Shown here in pieces: positions 1 through 7,345 of a stretch of 64,000 bases of DNA. Source of the DNA: UBA10649 sp963755335 (GTDB lineage: Bacteria; Actinomycetota; Actinomycetes; S36-B12); NCBI GenBank assembly GCA_963755335.1, contig CAVWJW010000008.1:1116001-1180000 (forward strand), given 5' to 3'. Numbering within the stretch: the stretch's first letter is position 1; the number at the start of each line of letters is the position of its first letter. Position numbers and translations under genes: made by a program. The notes under the pieces are model-generated. The model made no database searches, had not been told where the DNA came from, and saw only the letters and a list, made by a program, of their open reading frames with translations.

Positions 1-783
1 CCCAACGAGTCACGGGTGCTGGTGCTGTTCGGCAACTACCGGGGAACGGTTCGCCAAGGGGGCTTCCACTGGGCGAATCCGTTCTACAGCAACGGTCCGT
101 CCCGGTCGACCAGCCAGTCGGGTGACGGGGAGTCCGGCTCGAAGGGTGCCAAGCGTCAGCCGAAGCAGGCCAGTGGGCGGTTCAAGGTGTCGCTTCGCGC
201 GCGGACCTTCCTCGGCGACAAGCTCAAGGTCAATGATCGGCGTGGCAACCCGGTGGAGATCGCTGCCATGGTGGTGTGGCACGTGCAGGACACGGCCCAG
301 GCCGTGTTCGACGTCGATGACTACGAGACCTACGTGACGACGCAGGCCGAGACGGCCCTGCGGCACATCGCCACCGTCTACAGCTATGACCAGGGCGAGG
401 ACGGCGCTGACTCCGAGGAGGAGATCACGCTGCGTGGCAACCCCGACGAGGTGTCCGGTGCGCTGCGGGAGGACCTGGGCGCACGGCTGGCCGCCGCCGG
501 CGTGGTCGTCGATGACGCCCGGCTCACCCACCTCGCCTACGCGCCGGAAATCGCTCAGGCGATGCTTCGCCGTCAGCAGGCAGAGGCCGTCATTGCGGCT
601 CGTCGCAAGATCGTCACTGGTGCGGTCAGCATGGTCGAGATGGCCCTGAACGAGCTGGCTGAGAAGCAGGTCGTCGATCTCGACAACGAGCGACGGGCCG
701 CGATGGTCAGCAACCTTCTCGTGGTGCTCTGCGGCGAGGCTGACGTCACCCCGGTCGTCAACACGGGAACCCTGTACCAATAG
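1..783 (+). CDS. SPFH/band 7 domain protein, 5' end outside the window
   Basis: The frame is open at base 1 (P-N-E-S-R-V-L-V-L-F-G), so the start codon lies upstream and 260 residues are visible. The opening VLVLFGNYRGTV and FHWANPF segments, the central GNPVEIAAMVVWHVQD strand and the later helix rich in Ala, Arg and Gln (AMLRRQQAEAVIAARRK) are typical of the stomatin/prohibitin/flotillin (SPFH) fold. Family members are membrane-anchored scaffolds that oligomerise; the N-terminal membrane segment would be in the missing part. The TAG stop touches the ATG of the next small gene, so the two are probably co-transcribed. Function in this organism is not known. Confidence 0.85.
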   Translation, partial: PNESRVLVLFGNYRGTVRQGGFHWANPFYSNGPSRSTSQSGDGESGSKGAKRQPKQASGRFKVSLRARTFLGDKLKVNDRRGNPVEIAAMVVWHVQDTAQAVFDVDDYETYVTTQAETALRHIATVYSYDQGEDGADSEEEITLRGNPDEVSGALREDLGARLAAAGVVVDDARLTHLAYAPEIAQAMLRRQQAEAVIAARRKIVTGAVSMVEMALNELAEKQVVDLDNERRAAMVSNLLVVLCGEADVTPVVNTGTLYQ

Positions 784-987
784 ATGGCTCCGCGCAAGCA
801 GTTCCCCCTGCGTATCGATCCCGCGCTGTGGGTGGAGATCGAGCGCATCGCAGCAGCCGAGTTGCGCAGCGTCAACGCGCAGGTCGAGTTCATGCTGCGG
901 GAGGGAGTGCGGCGACGCGGCCGGGCAGACACCCCGGCCGTGGTGAACGACGCAGAGGCGGATCAGGGGCGACCGACCGAACGGTAG
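784..987 (+). CDS. Small ribbon-helix-helix (Arc-like) protein
   Basis: This 67-residue protein starts at an ATG directly after the stop of the SPFH gene. The segment KQFPLRIDPALWVEIERIA, followed by a second helix with S-V-N-A-Q-V-E-F-M-L, matches the beta-alpha-alpha ribbon-helix-helix pattern of Arc/MetJ DNA-binding proteins. The Arg-rich tail is probably disordered. No toxin-like partner is visible, so the pairing with an SPFH gene is more likely a conserved actinobacterial couple than a toxin-antitoxin module. Its last 25 bases overlap the convergent UDP-glucose dehydrogenase fragment. DNA binding is inferred from fold only. Confidence 0.7.
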   Translation: MAPRKQFPLRIDPALWVEIERIAAAELRSVNAQVEFMLREGVRRRGRADTPAVVNDAEADQGRPTER

Positions 988-1380
988 GTCCAGCCTGCGT
1001 CTGTCCAGTAGACGGGCTCGAGAGCGTGACGGGTGTCGATGATCGTGGGCCGACGGACCAGGGCCTTGGCATCGACAGGGTCCAGGGCGCGGTACTGCGC
1101 CCATTCGGTGAGCAGCAGAAGGCCGTCCGCGCCCGTGAGCGCCTCGTCGACGGACTCGACGTGGGTCAGGGTCGGGAACAGCCGGCGAGCCTTGGCGATG
1201 GCCTCGGGTCGGTGACCCGAACCTGCGCCCCCGGGAGCTGCAGGGCCGCTGCCACGTTCAGGGCAGGGGAGTCGCGCACGTCGTCGCTGTTGGGCTTGAA
1301 CGCCGCTCCGAGGCAGGCGATCACCGAGCCCAGGAGGCTTCCGTCCACGGCCTCCCGGACCACCTCCCCTGCCGATGTCA
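963..1380 (-). pseudogene. UDP-glucose 6-dehydrogenase, C-terminal fragment only
   Basis: Reading the minus strand from about 1370, the protein GSLLGSVIACLGAAFKPNSD followed by DVRDSPALNVA is the start of the UDP-binding C-terminal domain of UDP-glucose dehydrogenase. It continues, after a one-base loss near 1212, with GADGLLLLTEW and ends at TGA 963-965. About two thirds of the enzyme, including the NAD domain and catalytic Cys, is absent: upstream of about 1375 the sequence switches directly to the 3' end of the neighbouring PLP enzyme gene. This is either a true deletion remnant or an assembly join. As it stands it cannot encode an active enzyme. Confidence 0.8.
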
Positions 1381-2490
1381 GGTCGTGCTTGACGCCGACC
1401 GCAAAGCGCGGTCAAGGTCGGCCCACAGGTCGTCGGCCGACTCGATCCCGAACGACAGCCGGACCAGGTTCTCCGGCACTCGCTCGGCCTCGAGTGGCCA
1501 TCGCCGCCGTCGCTCGAGCAACGACTCCACGCCGCCCAGGCTGGTCGCATACGTCCACACCCGCACCGCCTCGCACAGCCGATCGGCCGCGGCCGCTCCG
1601 CCGCGCACCTCGATCGCTGCCATCGTGCCGAATCCGGGGTAGCGCACCAGCTCGACGGCAGGGTGCCCCTCGAGCCGCGCGACGATGTCGCGAGCGTTCG
1701 CCTCGCCGCGCTCCACGCGCAGGGCGAGCGTGCGCATCCCCCGCAGTGCCAGGTAGCAGTCGAATGCGCTCGGTGCCGCGCCGAGGAGCACGCGGCGGAT
1801 GCGCAGGGCCTCGCCGACCTCGGGGTCCCGGGCGACGAGGGCGCCCATCAGCAGGTCCGAATGCCCGCCGATGCCCTTTGTCACGCTGTGCATGACCACG
1901 TCGGCGCCCATCGTCAACGGCGTCTGGATCATGGGGGTGGCGAACGTGTTGTCGACGAGGACGGCCGCGTCGGCGCCGTGCGCGGCATAGATGCAGCGCT
2001 GGACGTCGGCCACCTGGAGCAGGGGATTCGTCGGCGACTCCAGCCACAGCAGGTGTGCGCCGTCGCAGGCCGCCTTGATGCCTGCGGTGTCCTCCGCCTC
2101 GACGATCCGCAGGCCGATGCGGCCGATGGCCGCGAGCTCGCGGAGCCGGACGGCCACGCCGGTGTACGCCGCGCTCGGCGCGACCACGACACCACCGGGC
2201 GGCACCAGGTCGAGCACGGCGTTGGCCGCCGCCATGCCTGACGAGTAGGCGACGGCGGTGCCGTGCTCCAAGAGCCCGAGCGCCTCTTCGAGCGCCTCGG
2301 TGGTCGGCGCGGACTCGCGCGCGTACTCCGTACTGCCGCCGGCATGGAAGGCGGATGCAGGGACGATAGGCGTGTTGAGCGGCTGGTCGGGCCCGACCGG
2401 CGGGCGCCCGGCACGGACCACGAGCGTCTGCAGGGACAGCGCCTCGGTGGACGTTGCATCGTTGGCGGGCTCGGCAGGGTTGGGCGGCAC
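1378..2490 (-). CDS. Cystathionine gamma-synthase/lyase family PLP enzyme
   Basis: The 370-residue protein belongs to the Cys/Met metabolism PLP family (fold type I), which interconverts cystathionine, cysteine and homocysteine. Visible signatures are AYSSGMAAANAVLDL (PLP phosphate region), DNTFATPMIQTPL and HSVTKGIGGHSDLLMG, whose Lys forms the Schiff base. Whether it acts as a lyase or a synthase cannot be told from sequence. It starts at GTG 2488-2490, six bases after a TAGGGT -10 element, so its mRNA is probably leaderless. Its stop lies inside the UDP-glucose dehydrogenase fragment. It is divergent from ddl. Confidence 0.85.
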   Translation of the reverse strand: MPPNPAEPANDATSTEALSLQTLVVRAGRPPVGPDQPLNTPIVPASAFHAGGSTEYARESAPTTEALEEALGLLEHGTAVAYSSGMAAANAVLDLVPPGGVVVAPSAAYTGVAVRLRELAAIGRIGLRIVEAEDTAGIKAACDGAHLLWLESPTNPLLQVADVQRCIYAAHGADAAVLVDNTFATPMIQTPLTMGADVVMHSVTKGIGGHSDLLMGALVARDPEVGEALRIRRVLLGAAPSAFDCYLALRGMRTLALRVERGEANARDIVARLEGHPAVELVRYPGFGTMAAIEVRGGAAAADRLCEAVRVWTYATSLGGVESLLERRRRWPLEAERVPENLVRLSFGIESADDLWADLDRALRSASSTT

Positions 2491-2496
2491 AGGGCG

Positions 2497-2502
2497 ACCC
2501 TA
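2497..2502 (-). promoter_or_regulatory. -10 element TAGGGT, leaderless start of the PLP enzyme gene
   Basis: On the minus strand TAGGGT is followed by six bases and the GTG start codon, so transcription would begin at or next to the start codon. No good -35 element is visible. It is one of a series of such sites in this window. Confidence 0.5.
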
Positions 2503-2526
2503 GCCCGGCTGCGGGCCGCCGGAGGA

Positions 2527-2532
2527 TACGGT
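2527..2532 (+). promoter_or_regulatory. -10 element TACGGT, leaderless start of ddl
   Basis: TACGGT is followed by six bases and then GTG 2539. There is no Shine-Dalgarno sequence between them. The site lies 24 bases from the opposed -10 element of the divergent PLP enzyme gene. Confidence 0.5.
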
Positions 2533-2538
2533 CGTGCC

Positions 2539-3589
2539 GTGAATCGCATCAAGGTGGCGGTCCTGCTCGGCGGGCGCAGCACCGAGCACGAGATCTCGTG
2601 CATCAGCGGGCGATCCATCGTCGCGGCGCTGGATCCCGACCGCTACGAGGTATCGGTCGTGGGCATCGGCCGTGACGGGCGATGGGTCCGGGCAGTCGAC
2701 GGCGGCCTGGGCATCATCTCGACGAACGGCCGGCTCCCCGAGATCTCCGCCGACGCGCCCGACGCCGACCTGTCCACCTGCCTCGCCGTCGATGTGGTCT
2801 TCCCCGTCCTGCACGGACCGTGGGGGGAGGACGGCACCGTCCAAGGACTCCTCGAGACCCTCAACGTCCCCTACGTCGGCTCGGGCGTGCTGTCGTCGGC
2901 CGTGTCGATGGACAAGGGCTTCATGAAGTCGGCCCTCGCTCACGCGGGCCTGGACGGCGGGCGCTACGTCGTCGTCACGGATCGGCGCTGGCGCGCGGAT
3001 CCCCACGCCGCGTCTCGCCGAGATCAGCGGTCTCGGCTTCCCGGTGTTCGTCAAGCCGGCTCGGGCCGGCTCGTCCCTCGGCATCGCCAAGGTGCACGCG
3101 GCCAGCGGACTTCCCGAGGCGATCGAGGCGGCCCGCAAGCATGACCCGCGCGTCATCGTCGAGGCCGGCGTCGTGGCCGCTCGCGAGATCGAGTGCGGAG
3201 TACTCGTCGACGCCGAGGGCGCGCCGCACGCGAGCCGGTGCGCCGAGATCATCGTCAACGAGCGGCACGAGTTCTACGACTTCGAAGCCAAGTACCTCGA
3301 CGACTCCGCCACCCTCGTGGTGCCTGCGGACCTGCCGCCGGGCGTCGAGGAGGCGGTGCGCGACCTGGCGGTGCGTGCCTTCGAGGCACTCGACTGCGAG
3401 GGTCTGGCGCGCGCGGACTTCTTCGTGCGACCGGACGGTTCCGTCGTGATCAACGAGGTCAACACCATGCCCGGCTTCACGGCCATCTCGATGTACCCGC
3501 GCATGTGGGCGGCCACCGGTGTGGACTACCCGGCGCTGGTGGACCGGCTCATCGCCGATGCGATCCGCAAGGGCACCGGCCTGCACTGA
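2539..3589 (+). CDS. ddl: D-alanine--D-alanine ligase, one frame shift
   Basis: This ATP-grasp enzyme joins two D-alanines for peptidoglycan precursors in the cytoplasm. The N-terminal frame gives VAVLLGGRSTEHEISC and VFPVLHGPWGEDGTVQGLLE, both hallmark Ddl segments. After a one-base gain in the C run at 3001-3004 the next frame continues FPVFVKPARAGSSLGI, EIECGVLVD and INEVNTMPGFT, including the metal-binding Asn/Glu motif, to TGA 3587-3589. Removing the extra base gives 349 residues, the normal size. The GTG start at 2539 is chosen because VNRIKVAVLLGG is the usual N-terminus. As the enzyme is essential, the shift is probably a sequence error. Confidence 0.92.
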
Positions 3590-4075
3590 CTAGAGGTCGA
3601 CGCTCAGCCAGATCGAGGCGTCGGGGTTCTCCGTGACCGCGTCGACCTCCCGGTATCCGGCCGACGAGTACAGCCTCATGGCCGGCTGCAGCTCCCTTCG
3701 GCTGTCGAGCACTGCGCGGGTGTGCCCCATGGCGCGGGCCTCCCGATGCAGGTGGATCAGCAGGGCCTTCCCGATCCCACGGCCCCGAAGGTCCTGATGC
3801 AGCCACATGCGCTTGATCTCCGCGGCCTCGCGGCCATCGGGCAGGGCGATGGTCCTGACCGCGGCACAGCCCACGACGTCGGTGCCCGCCTCGACGATGA
3901 CGAAGACGCCCCCAGGACGCCGGTAGTCATCGAGATCGTCGAGGTGAACCGAGTCGAGCGGGAATCCGATCGTGTCCGCGAGGTCGCGGGCGTAAGCCCG
4001 GATCGCGGCAGCAACGCGTGGGTCCGCGGGGTCGACCTCGCGGATCGTCGGCTCGCTGTCAGCCGCGCTGGACAC
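3590..4075 (-). CDS. GNAT family N-acetyltransferase
   Basis: The 161-residue protein is a single GNAT domain. The acetyl-CoA pyrophosphate loop is seen as HQDLRGRGIGKALL, preceded by the beta-4 strand AAEIKRMWL and followed by the C-terminal AMRLYSSAGYREVD strand-helix typical of MarR-fused and stand-alone GNATs. It starts at GTG 4073-4075, three bases after the stop of the Lrp-like gene, and runs with it on the minus strand. It ends back to back with ddl. The acceptor substrate cannot be deduced. Confidence 0.8.
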   Translation of the reverse strand: MSSAADSEPTIREVDPADPRVAAAIRAYARDLADTIGFPLDSVHLDDLDDYRRPGGVFVIVEAGTDVVGCAAVRTIALPDGREAAEIKRMWLHQDLRGRGIGKALLIHLHREARAMGHTRAVLDSRRELQPAMRLYSSAGYREVDAVTENPDASIWLSVDL

Positions 4076-4078
4076 TGC

Positions 4079-4315
4079 TCAGAGGTTGACGACCGGGCAC
4101 GTCAGCGTGCGCGTGATCCCCGCCACCGCCTGGATGCGGGCGACCACGAGCTTGCCAAGCTCGTCCATCGTGCGTGCCTCGGCCCGGACGATGACGTCGT
4201 ATGGGCCGGTGACATCCTCTGCCAGCGTCACGCCGGCGATGTCTCGGATGGCCTGGACCACCGTGGCGGCCTTGCCCACCTCGGTCTGGATCAGCACGTA
4301 AGCCTGCACCGTCAT
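4079..4315 (-). CDS. Lrp/AsnC ligand-binding (RAM) domain protein without HTH
   Basis: The 78-residue protein MTVQAYVLIQTEVGKAATVV... is a stand-alone RAM (regulation of amino acid metabolism) domain: it has the beta-alpha-beta-beta-alpha-beta pattern and the VTGPYDVIVRAEARTMDELG segment of Lrp/AsnC proteins but no helix-turn-helix. Such small proteins are common next to thiL in actinobacteria and probably bind small ligands or partner with full-length Lrp proteins. It is divergent from thiL with only 19 bases between the two ATGs, and is followed by the GNAT gene. Confidence 0.8.
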   Translation of the reverse strand: MTVQAYVLIQTEVGKAATVVQAIRDIAGVTLAEDVTGPYDVIVRAEARTMDELGKLVVARIQAVAGITRTLTCPVVNL

Positions 4316-4334
4316 GCCTGCGAGACTAGTGCCC
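4316..4334. promoter_or_regulatory. 19-bp bidirectional promoter between the Lrp-like gene and thiL
   Basis: The minus strand reads TAGTCT (4323-4328) then seven bases then ATG; the plus strand reads GAGACT (4322-4327) then seven bases then ATG. The two -10 elements overlap almost completely, so both genes would be transcribed without leaders from one shared, nearly symmetrical site. This is inferred from spacing only. Confidence 0.5.
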
Positions 4335-5295
4335 ATGACGGACGAGAGCGGCGGAACGCTGCAGGACGTGGGGGAGTTCGGGCTGATCTCGCGGATCACC
4401 GATCAGCTCGGTGATCACCCCGGCGTGATCGTCGGTCCTGGAGACGACACCGCTGTGGTCTCGGCGCCGGACGGGCGCGTCGTCGTGACCGTCGACATGC
4501 TGGTCGAGGGCCGGCACTTCCGGCGGGACTGGTCGACGCCGATCGACATCGGCCGCAAGGCCGCTGCCGCCTCCCTAGCCGACGTCGTCGCGATGGGCGC
4601 GCGTCCGACTTCGCTGGTCGTGGGCTTCGGCGCCCCCGGCGACCTCCCGACGGCGTGGGCGCTGAGTTGCACGGCCGGCATGCGCGAGGAGGCCGCGCTG
4701 GTCGGCGCTGTGCTCGTCGGCGGTGACGTGGTCGAGGCACCGCAGGTCGTGATCAGCGTGACGGCGCTGGGCGACCTCGAGGGCCGTGAGCCCGTCCTGC
4801 GGTCGGGTGCGCGACCCGGCGACCTCGTCGCGATCGCCGGGAGATTCGGCTGGTCGGCGGCCGGCCTGGCACTCCTGTCGCGCGGCTTCCGCTCGCCCAA
4901 GGTGCTAGTTGACGCCCATCGCTTTCCGCTGCCGCCCTACGCCAGTGGCGTCGCGGCCTCGCGTGCCGGGGCGACGTCGATGATCGACGTCAGTGACGGA
5001 CTGGTGGCCGACGCGCGCCACGTGGCCGAGGCGTCCGGTGTCGTGATCACCATCGGCACCGACGACTGGAAGATTCCCGAGCCCATGCAGGCCGCGGCAG
5101 CCGCCTACAACGTCAACCCAGTGTCGTGGATGCTCACCGGGGGCGAGGATCACGCGATCCTGGCGACCTTCCCAGCCGGAGGCGGTGCTGCCGGACGGCT
5201 TCGCCATCATCGGCTCGGTCGAGGCAGGCGAGCCCGGTGTGCTGGTCGATGGCGTGCTCCACGCCGAGCCGGGCGGCCATCGGCACTTCGGCTGA
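4335..5295 (+). CDS. thiL: Thiamine-monophosphate kinase, one frame shift
   Basis: ThiL phosphorylates thiamine monophosphate to thiamine diphosphate. The first frame shows VGPGDDTAVV, VTVDMLVEGRHFRRDW, SLADVVAMGA and MIDVSDGLVADARHVA, the metal and nucleotide-binding motifs of the AIR-synthase-like fold, then WMLTGGEDHAILATFPA. A one-base gain near 5178 shifts the frame; the next frame continues LPDGFAIIGSVEAGEPGVLV to TGA 5293-5295. Corrected length is 319 residues, normal for ThiL. ATG 4335 is preferred to ATG 4314 because the latter overlaps the divergent start and adds no conserved residues. Confidence 0.9.
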
Positions 5296-5303
5296 GCCCG
5301 GAA

Positions 5304-5344
5304 ACGACGAAGGGCCGCCGCACGAGGCGGCAGCCCTTCGTCGT
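5304..5344. terminator. Strong hairpin between convergent thiL and rpmB
   Basis: Bases 5304-5315 (ACGACGAAGGGC) pair perfectly with 5333-5344, and the stem continues through CGCCGC/GCGGCA with one mismatch to a five-base loop. The 18-bp stem sits between the ends of two convergent genes and has no long T run on either side, so it is probably a bidirectional terminator of the U-poor actinobacterial kind. Confidence 0.8.
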
Positions 5345-5353
5345 CGGGTGAGA

Positions 5354-5542
5354 CTAGGCGCGGGCGACCTTGCCGGCCTTGAGGCAGGAGGCGCAGACGT
5401 TCAGCCGCTGCGGGGTCTTGCCCACCATCGCGCGCACGCGCTGGATGTTGGGGTTCCAGCGACGCTTCGTGCGTCGGTGTGAATGCGAAATGCTGTGCCC
5501 GAAGCTGGGGCTCTTTCCGCAGACATCGCAGTTGGCAGCCAC
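5354..5542 (-). CDS. rpmB: 50S ribosomal protein L28
   Basis: The 62-residue protein VAANCDVCGKSPSFGHSISH followed by HRRTKRRWNPNIQRVRA is L28 of the large ribosomal subunit. It keeps a CxxC pair at the N-terminus and a second C-x-x-C (VCASCLKAGK) near the C-terminus, so it is the zinc-binding (C+) form. The GTG start at 5540-5542 has an AAGGAG ribosome-binding site eight bases upstream. It is the first and only gene of its transcript, convergent with thiL. Confidence 0.95.
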   Translation of the reverse strand: MAANCDVCGKSPSFGHSISHSHRRTKRRWNPNIQRVRAMVGKTPQRLNVCASCLKAGKVARA

Positions 5543-5622
5543 GGTGCACTCCTTCAGTTCTGGTGAGTTCGGATGCGGTGCCTGGCCGCCGGACGGCGTC
5601 CGGTGCTGAACCGCGAAGGTCA

Positions 5623-5652
5623 AGGGTAGCCGAGCGCCCGTCGCTGTCCCAA
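5623..5652 (-). promoter_or_regulatory. Probable rpmB promoter
   Basis: On the minus strand TTGGGA (5652-5647) and TACCCT (5628-5623) are 18 bases apart, a good vegetative promoter, which would give a leader of roughly 70 bases before the rpmB ribosome-binding site. The rest of the 168-base divergent gap up to 5710 holds no other gene. Confidence 0.6.
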
Positions 5653-5710
5653 ATTGAGGGTACCTTCGGGGCGTCAGGGCACGTCGGCAGCGCACGAGAG
5701 GGGGCCCGCG

Positions 5711-7345
5711 GTGACTGTCACGGTCTCGTCCGCCCTGGTGCGCGACTGGGCGTACCGCGCGCTCAGCGGCCTCGGCGACGCGCGAGCCGACATCGACGCC
5801 CTGAACGTCTTCCCGGTGCCGGATGGTGACACGGGCACGAACCTCTACCTCACCATGGAGGCTGCCTGCCAGTCGGTCGATGAGTGCTGGGCGGCGCCTG
5901 AGACTCCGGGCCTCGGTTCCCCGGGCCTCGGACCGGTGGCCACGGCGCTCGCCACCGGCGCCCTGATGGGCGCCCGGGGGAACTCCGGCGTGATCCTCTC
6001 CCAGATCCTCCGCGGTACCAGCGAGGTGCTCGGCAGCCTCACCGACGGCCAGGTGCTCGACGGCGTGGCCATCCATGCCCTCCTCGCCCGGGGCGCGGAC
6101 CTCAGCTACCAGGCGGTGGCCCGCCCGGTCGAGGGCACGATCCTCACGGTGGCCCGCGCCGCCGCGGATGCCGCTCAGGCGGCGCTCGATCGCGGGGTCG
6201 CCGATGCCGGTGCGGTCGTCACCGCGGCCTCGGCTGGTGCCCACGACATGCTCGCTCGCACTCCGGAGATGCTCGAGTCGCTCCGGCTCGCCGGCGTCGT
6301 CGATGCCGGCGGTCGCGGCCTCACGGTCGTGCTCGACGCCCTGGTCGAGGTGGTGTCAGGCGTGCCGTGGGCAGGGCCGGCGACGAGCCCGCATCTGCCG
6401 GTGCCCCGACCGCACGAGGCAGCGGTGACCCGGCACTACGGCGGACCGGCCTACGAGGTCATGTTCCTCCTCGACGCCGCCGACGAGGTCGTCCCCGACC
6501 TGATGGCCGACCTGGACGGGATGGGCGACAGCCTCGTCGTCGTCGGCGGCGACCGACTGTGGAACGTGCACGTCCATGTCGACGACGCCGGGGCCGCTGT
6601 CGAGGCGGCGATCGCCGTTGGCCGGCCCTACCGCCTGCGGATCACCCACCTCGACGTCGTCACCACCCGCGCGGCCCAGGCCGATCAGCGTGCCCTGGTC
6701 GCCGTGACGCACGGTCCCGGCGTCGCGGAGCTGCTGGGGGGCGTCGGCGTGTTCCTCGTCCCGGCGCGGGCCACCCAGCGACCCTCCACCGCAGAGCTCC
6801 TCGAGGCCATCCGGCACTCCCACGCGGCCGAGGTCGTCGTGCTGCCCAGCGACAAGGACACTCGCGCGGTCGCCGAGACGGCGGCCGAGACCGCTCGAGC
6901 CGAGGGCTTCCGGGTGGCCGTCATTCCCACCCGTTCCATCGTGCAGACGCTTGCCGCGGTGGCCGTCCACGATCCGGCCCTGGCCTTCCCGGAGGACGTC
7001 ATCTCGATGACGCGTGCTGCGGGCGCGACGCGATATGCGGCGATCACCATCGCGAGCCGTCGTGCGCTGACGACGGTCGGTCCCTGCGACATCGGCGACG
7101 TGCTGGGCCTGGTGGGTGGGGACATCGTCCTCATCGGGTCCGACGTCGGCACGGTGGCTCGCGAGGTCCTCAGCGGGATGCTTGCCATCGAGGGTGAGCT
7201 CGTGACTCTCGTGCTCGGCGCGGACGCCGACGACGACCTGCGGGTCGCCCTGCCCGAGTGGCTGGCCGAGCGCTTCCCGCTCGTGGAGCTGAGCGTGCAC
7301 GACGGCGGGCAGCCGCTGTGGCCGCTCATCCTCGGGGTGGAGTGA
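5711..7345 (+). CDS. DAK2/DegV-like (YloV, FakA-type) protein
   Basis: The 544-residue protein starts with a DAK2 domain, shown by ALNVFPVPDGDTGTNLYLTM and GARGNSGVILSQILRG, the nucleotide and metal-binding loops of dihydroxyacetone/fatty-acid kinases. A middle region with HYGGPAYEVMFLLDA and a C-terminal part ending in FPLVELSVHDGGQPLWPLIL complete the YloV architecture. In Firmicutes FakA of this type phosphorylates fatty acids held by FakB (DegV); no fakB is visible here, so a fatty acid kinase role is inference. GTG 5711 is chosen as the start. It overlaps recG by four bases and is translationally coupled to it, the usual actinobacterial order. Confidence 0.85.
   Translation: MTVTVSSALVRDWAYRALSGLGDARADIDALNVFPVPDGDTGTNLYLTMEAACQSVDECWAAPETPGLGSPGLGPVATALATGALMGARGNSGVILSQILRGTSEVLGSLTDGQVLDGVAIHALLARGADLSYQAVARPVEGTILTVARAAADAAQAALDRGVADAGAVVTAASAGAHDMLARTPEMLESLRLAGVVDAGGRGLTVVLDALVEVVSGVPWAGPATSPHLPVPRPHEAAVTRHYGGPAYEVMFLLDAADEVVPDLMADLDGMGDSLVVVGGDRLWNVHVHVDDAGAAVEAAIAVGRPYRLRITHLDVVTTRAAQADQRALVAVTHGPGVAELLGGVGVFLVPARATQRPSTAELLEAIRHSHAAEVVVLPSDKDTRAVAETAAETARAEGFRVAVIPTRSIVQTLAAVAVHDPALAFPEDVISMTRAAGATRYAAITIASRRALTTVGPCDIGDVLGLVGGDIVLIGSDVGTVAREVLSGMLAIEGELVTLVLGADADDDLRVALPEWLAERFPLVELSVHDGGQPLWPLILGVE

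Noticed and set aside
784..987. Antitoxin of a toxin-antitoxin pair
   Set aside because: No toxin-sized partner gene is adjacent; the SPFH gene upstream is not a toxin family.
10..1104. Long minus-strand open frame over the SPFH gene
   Set aside because: It is a GC-driven antisense shadow: composition is not protein-like and the plus strand has clear family motifs.
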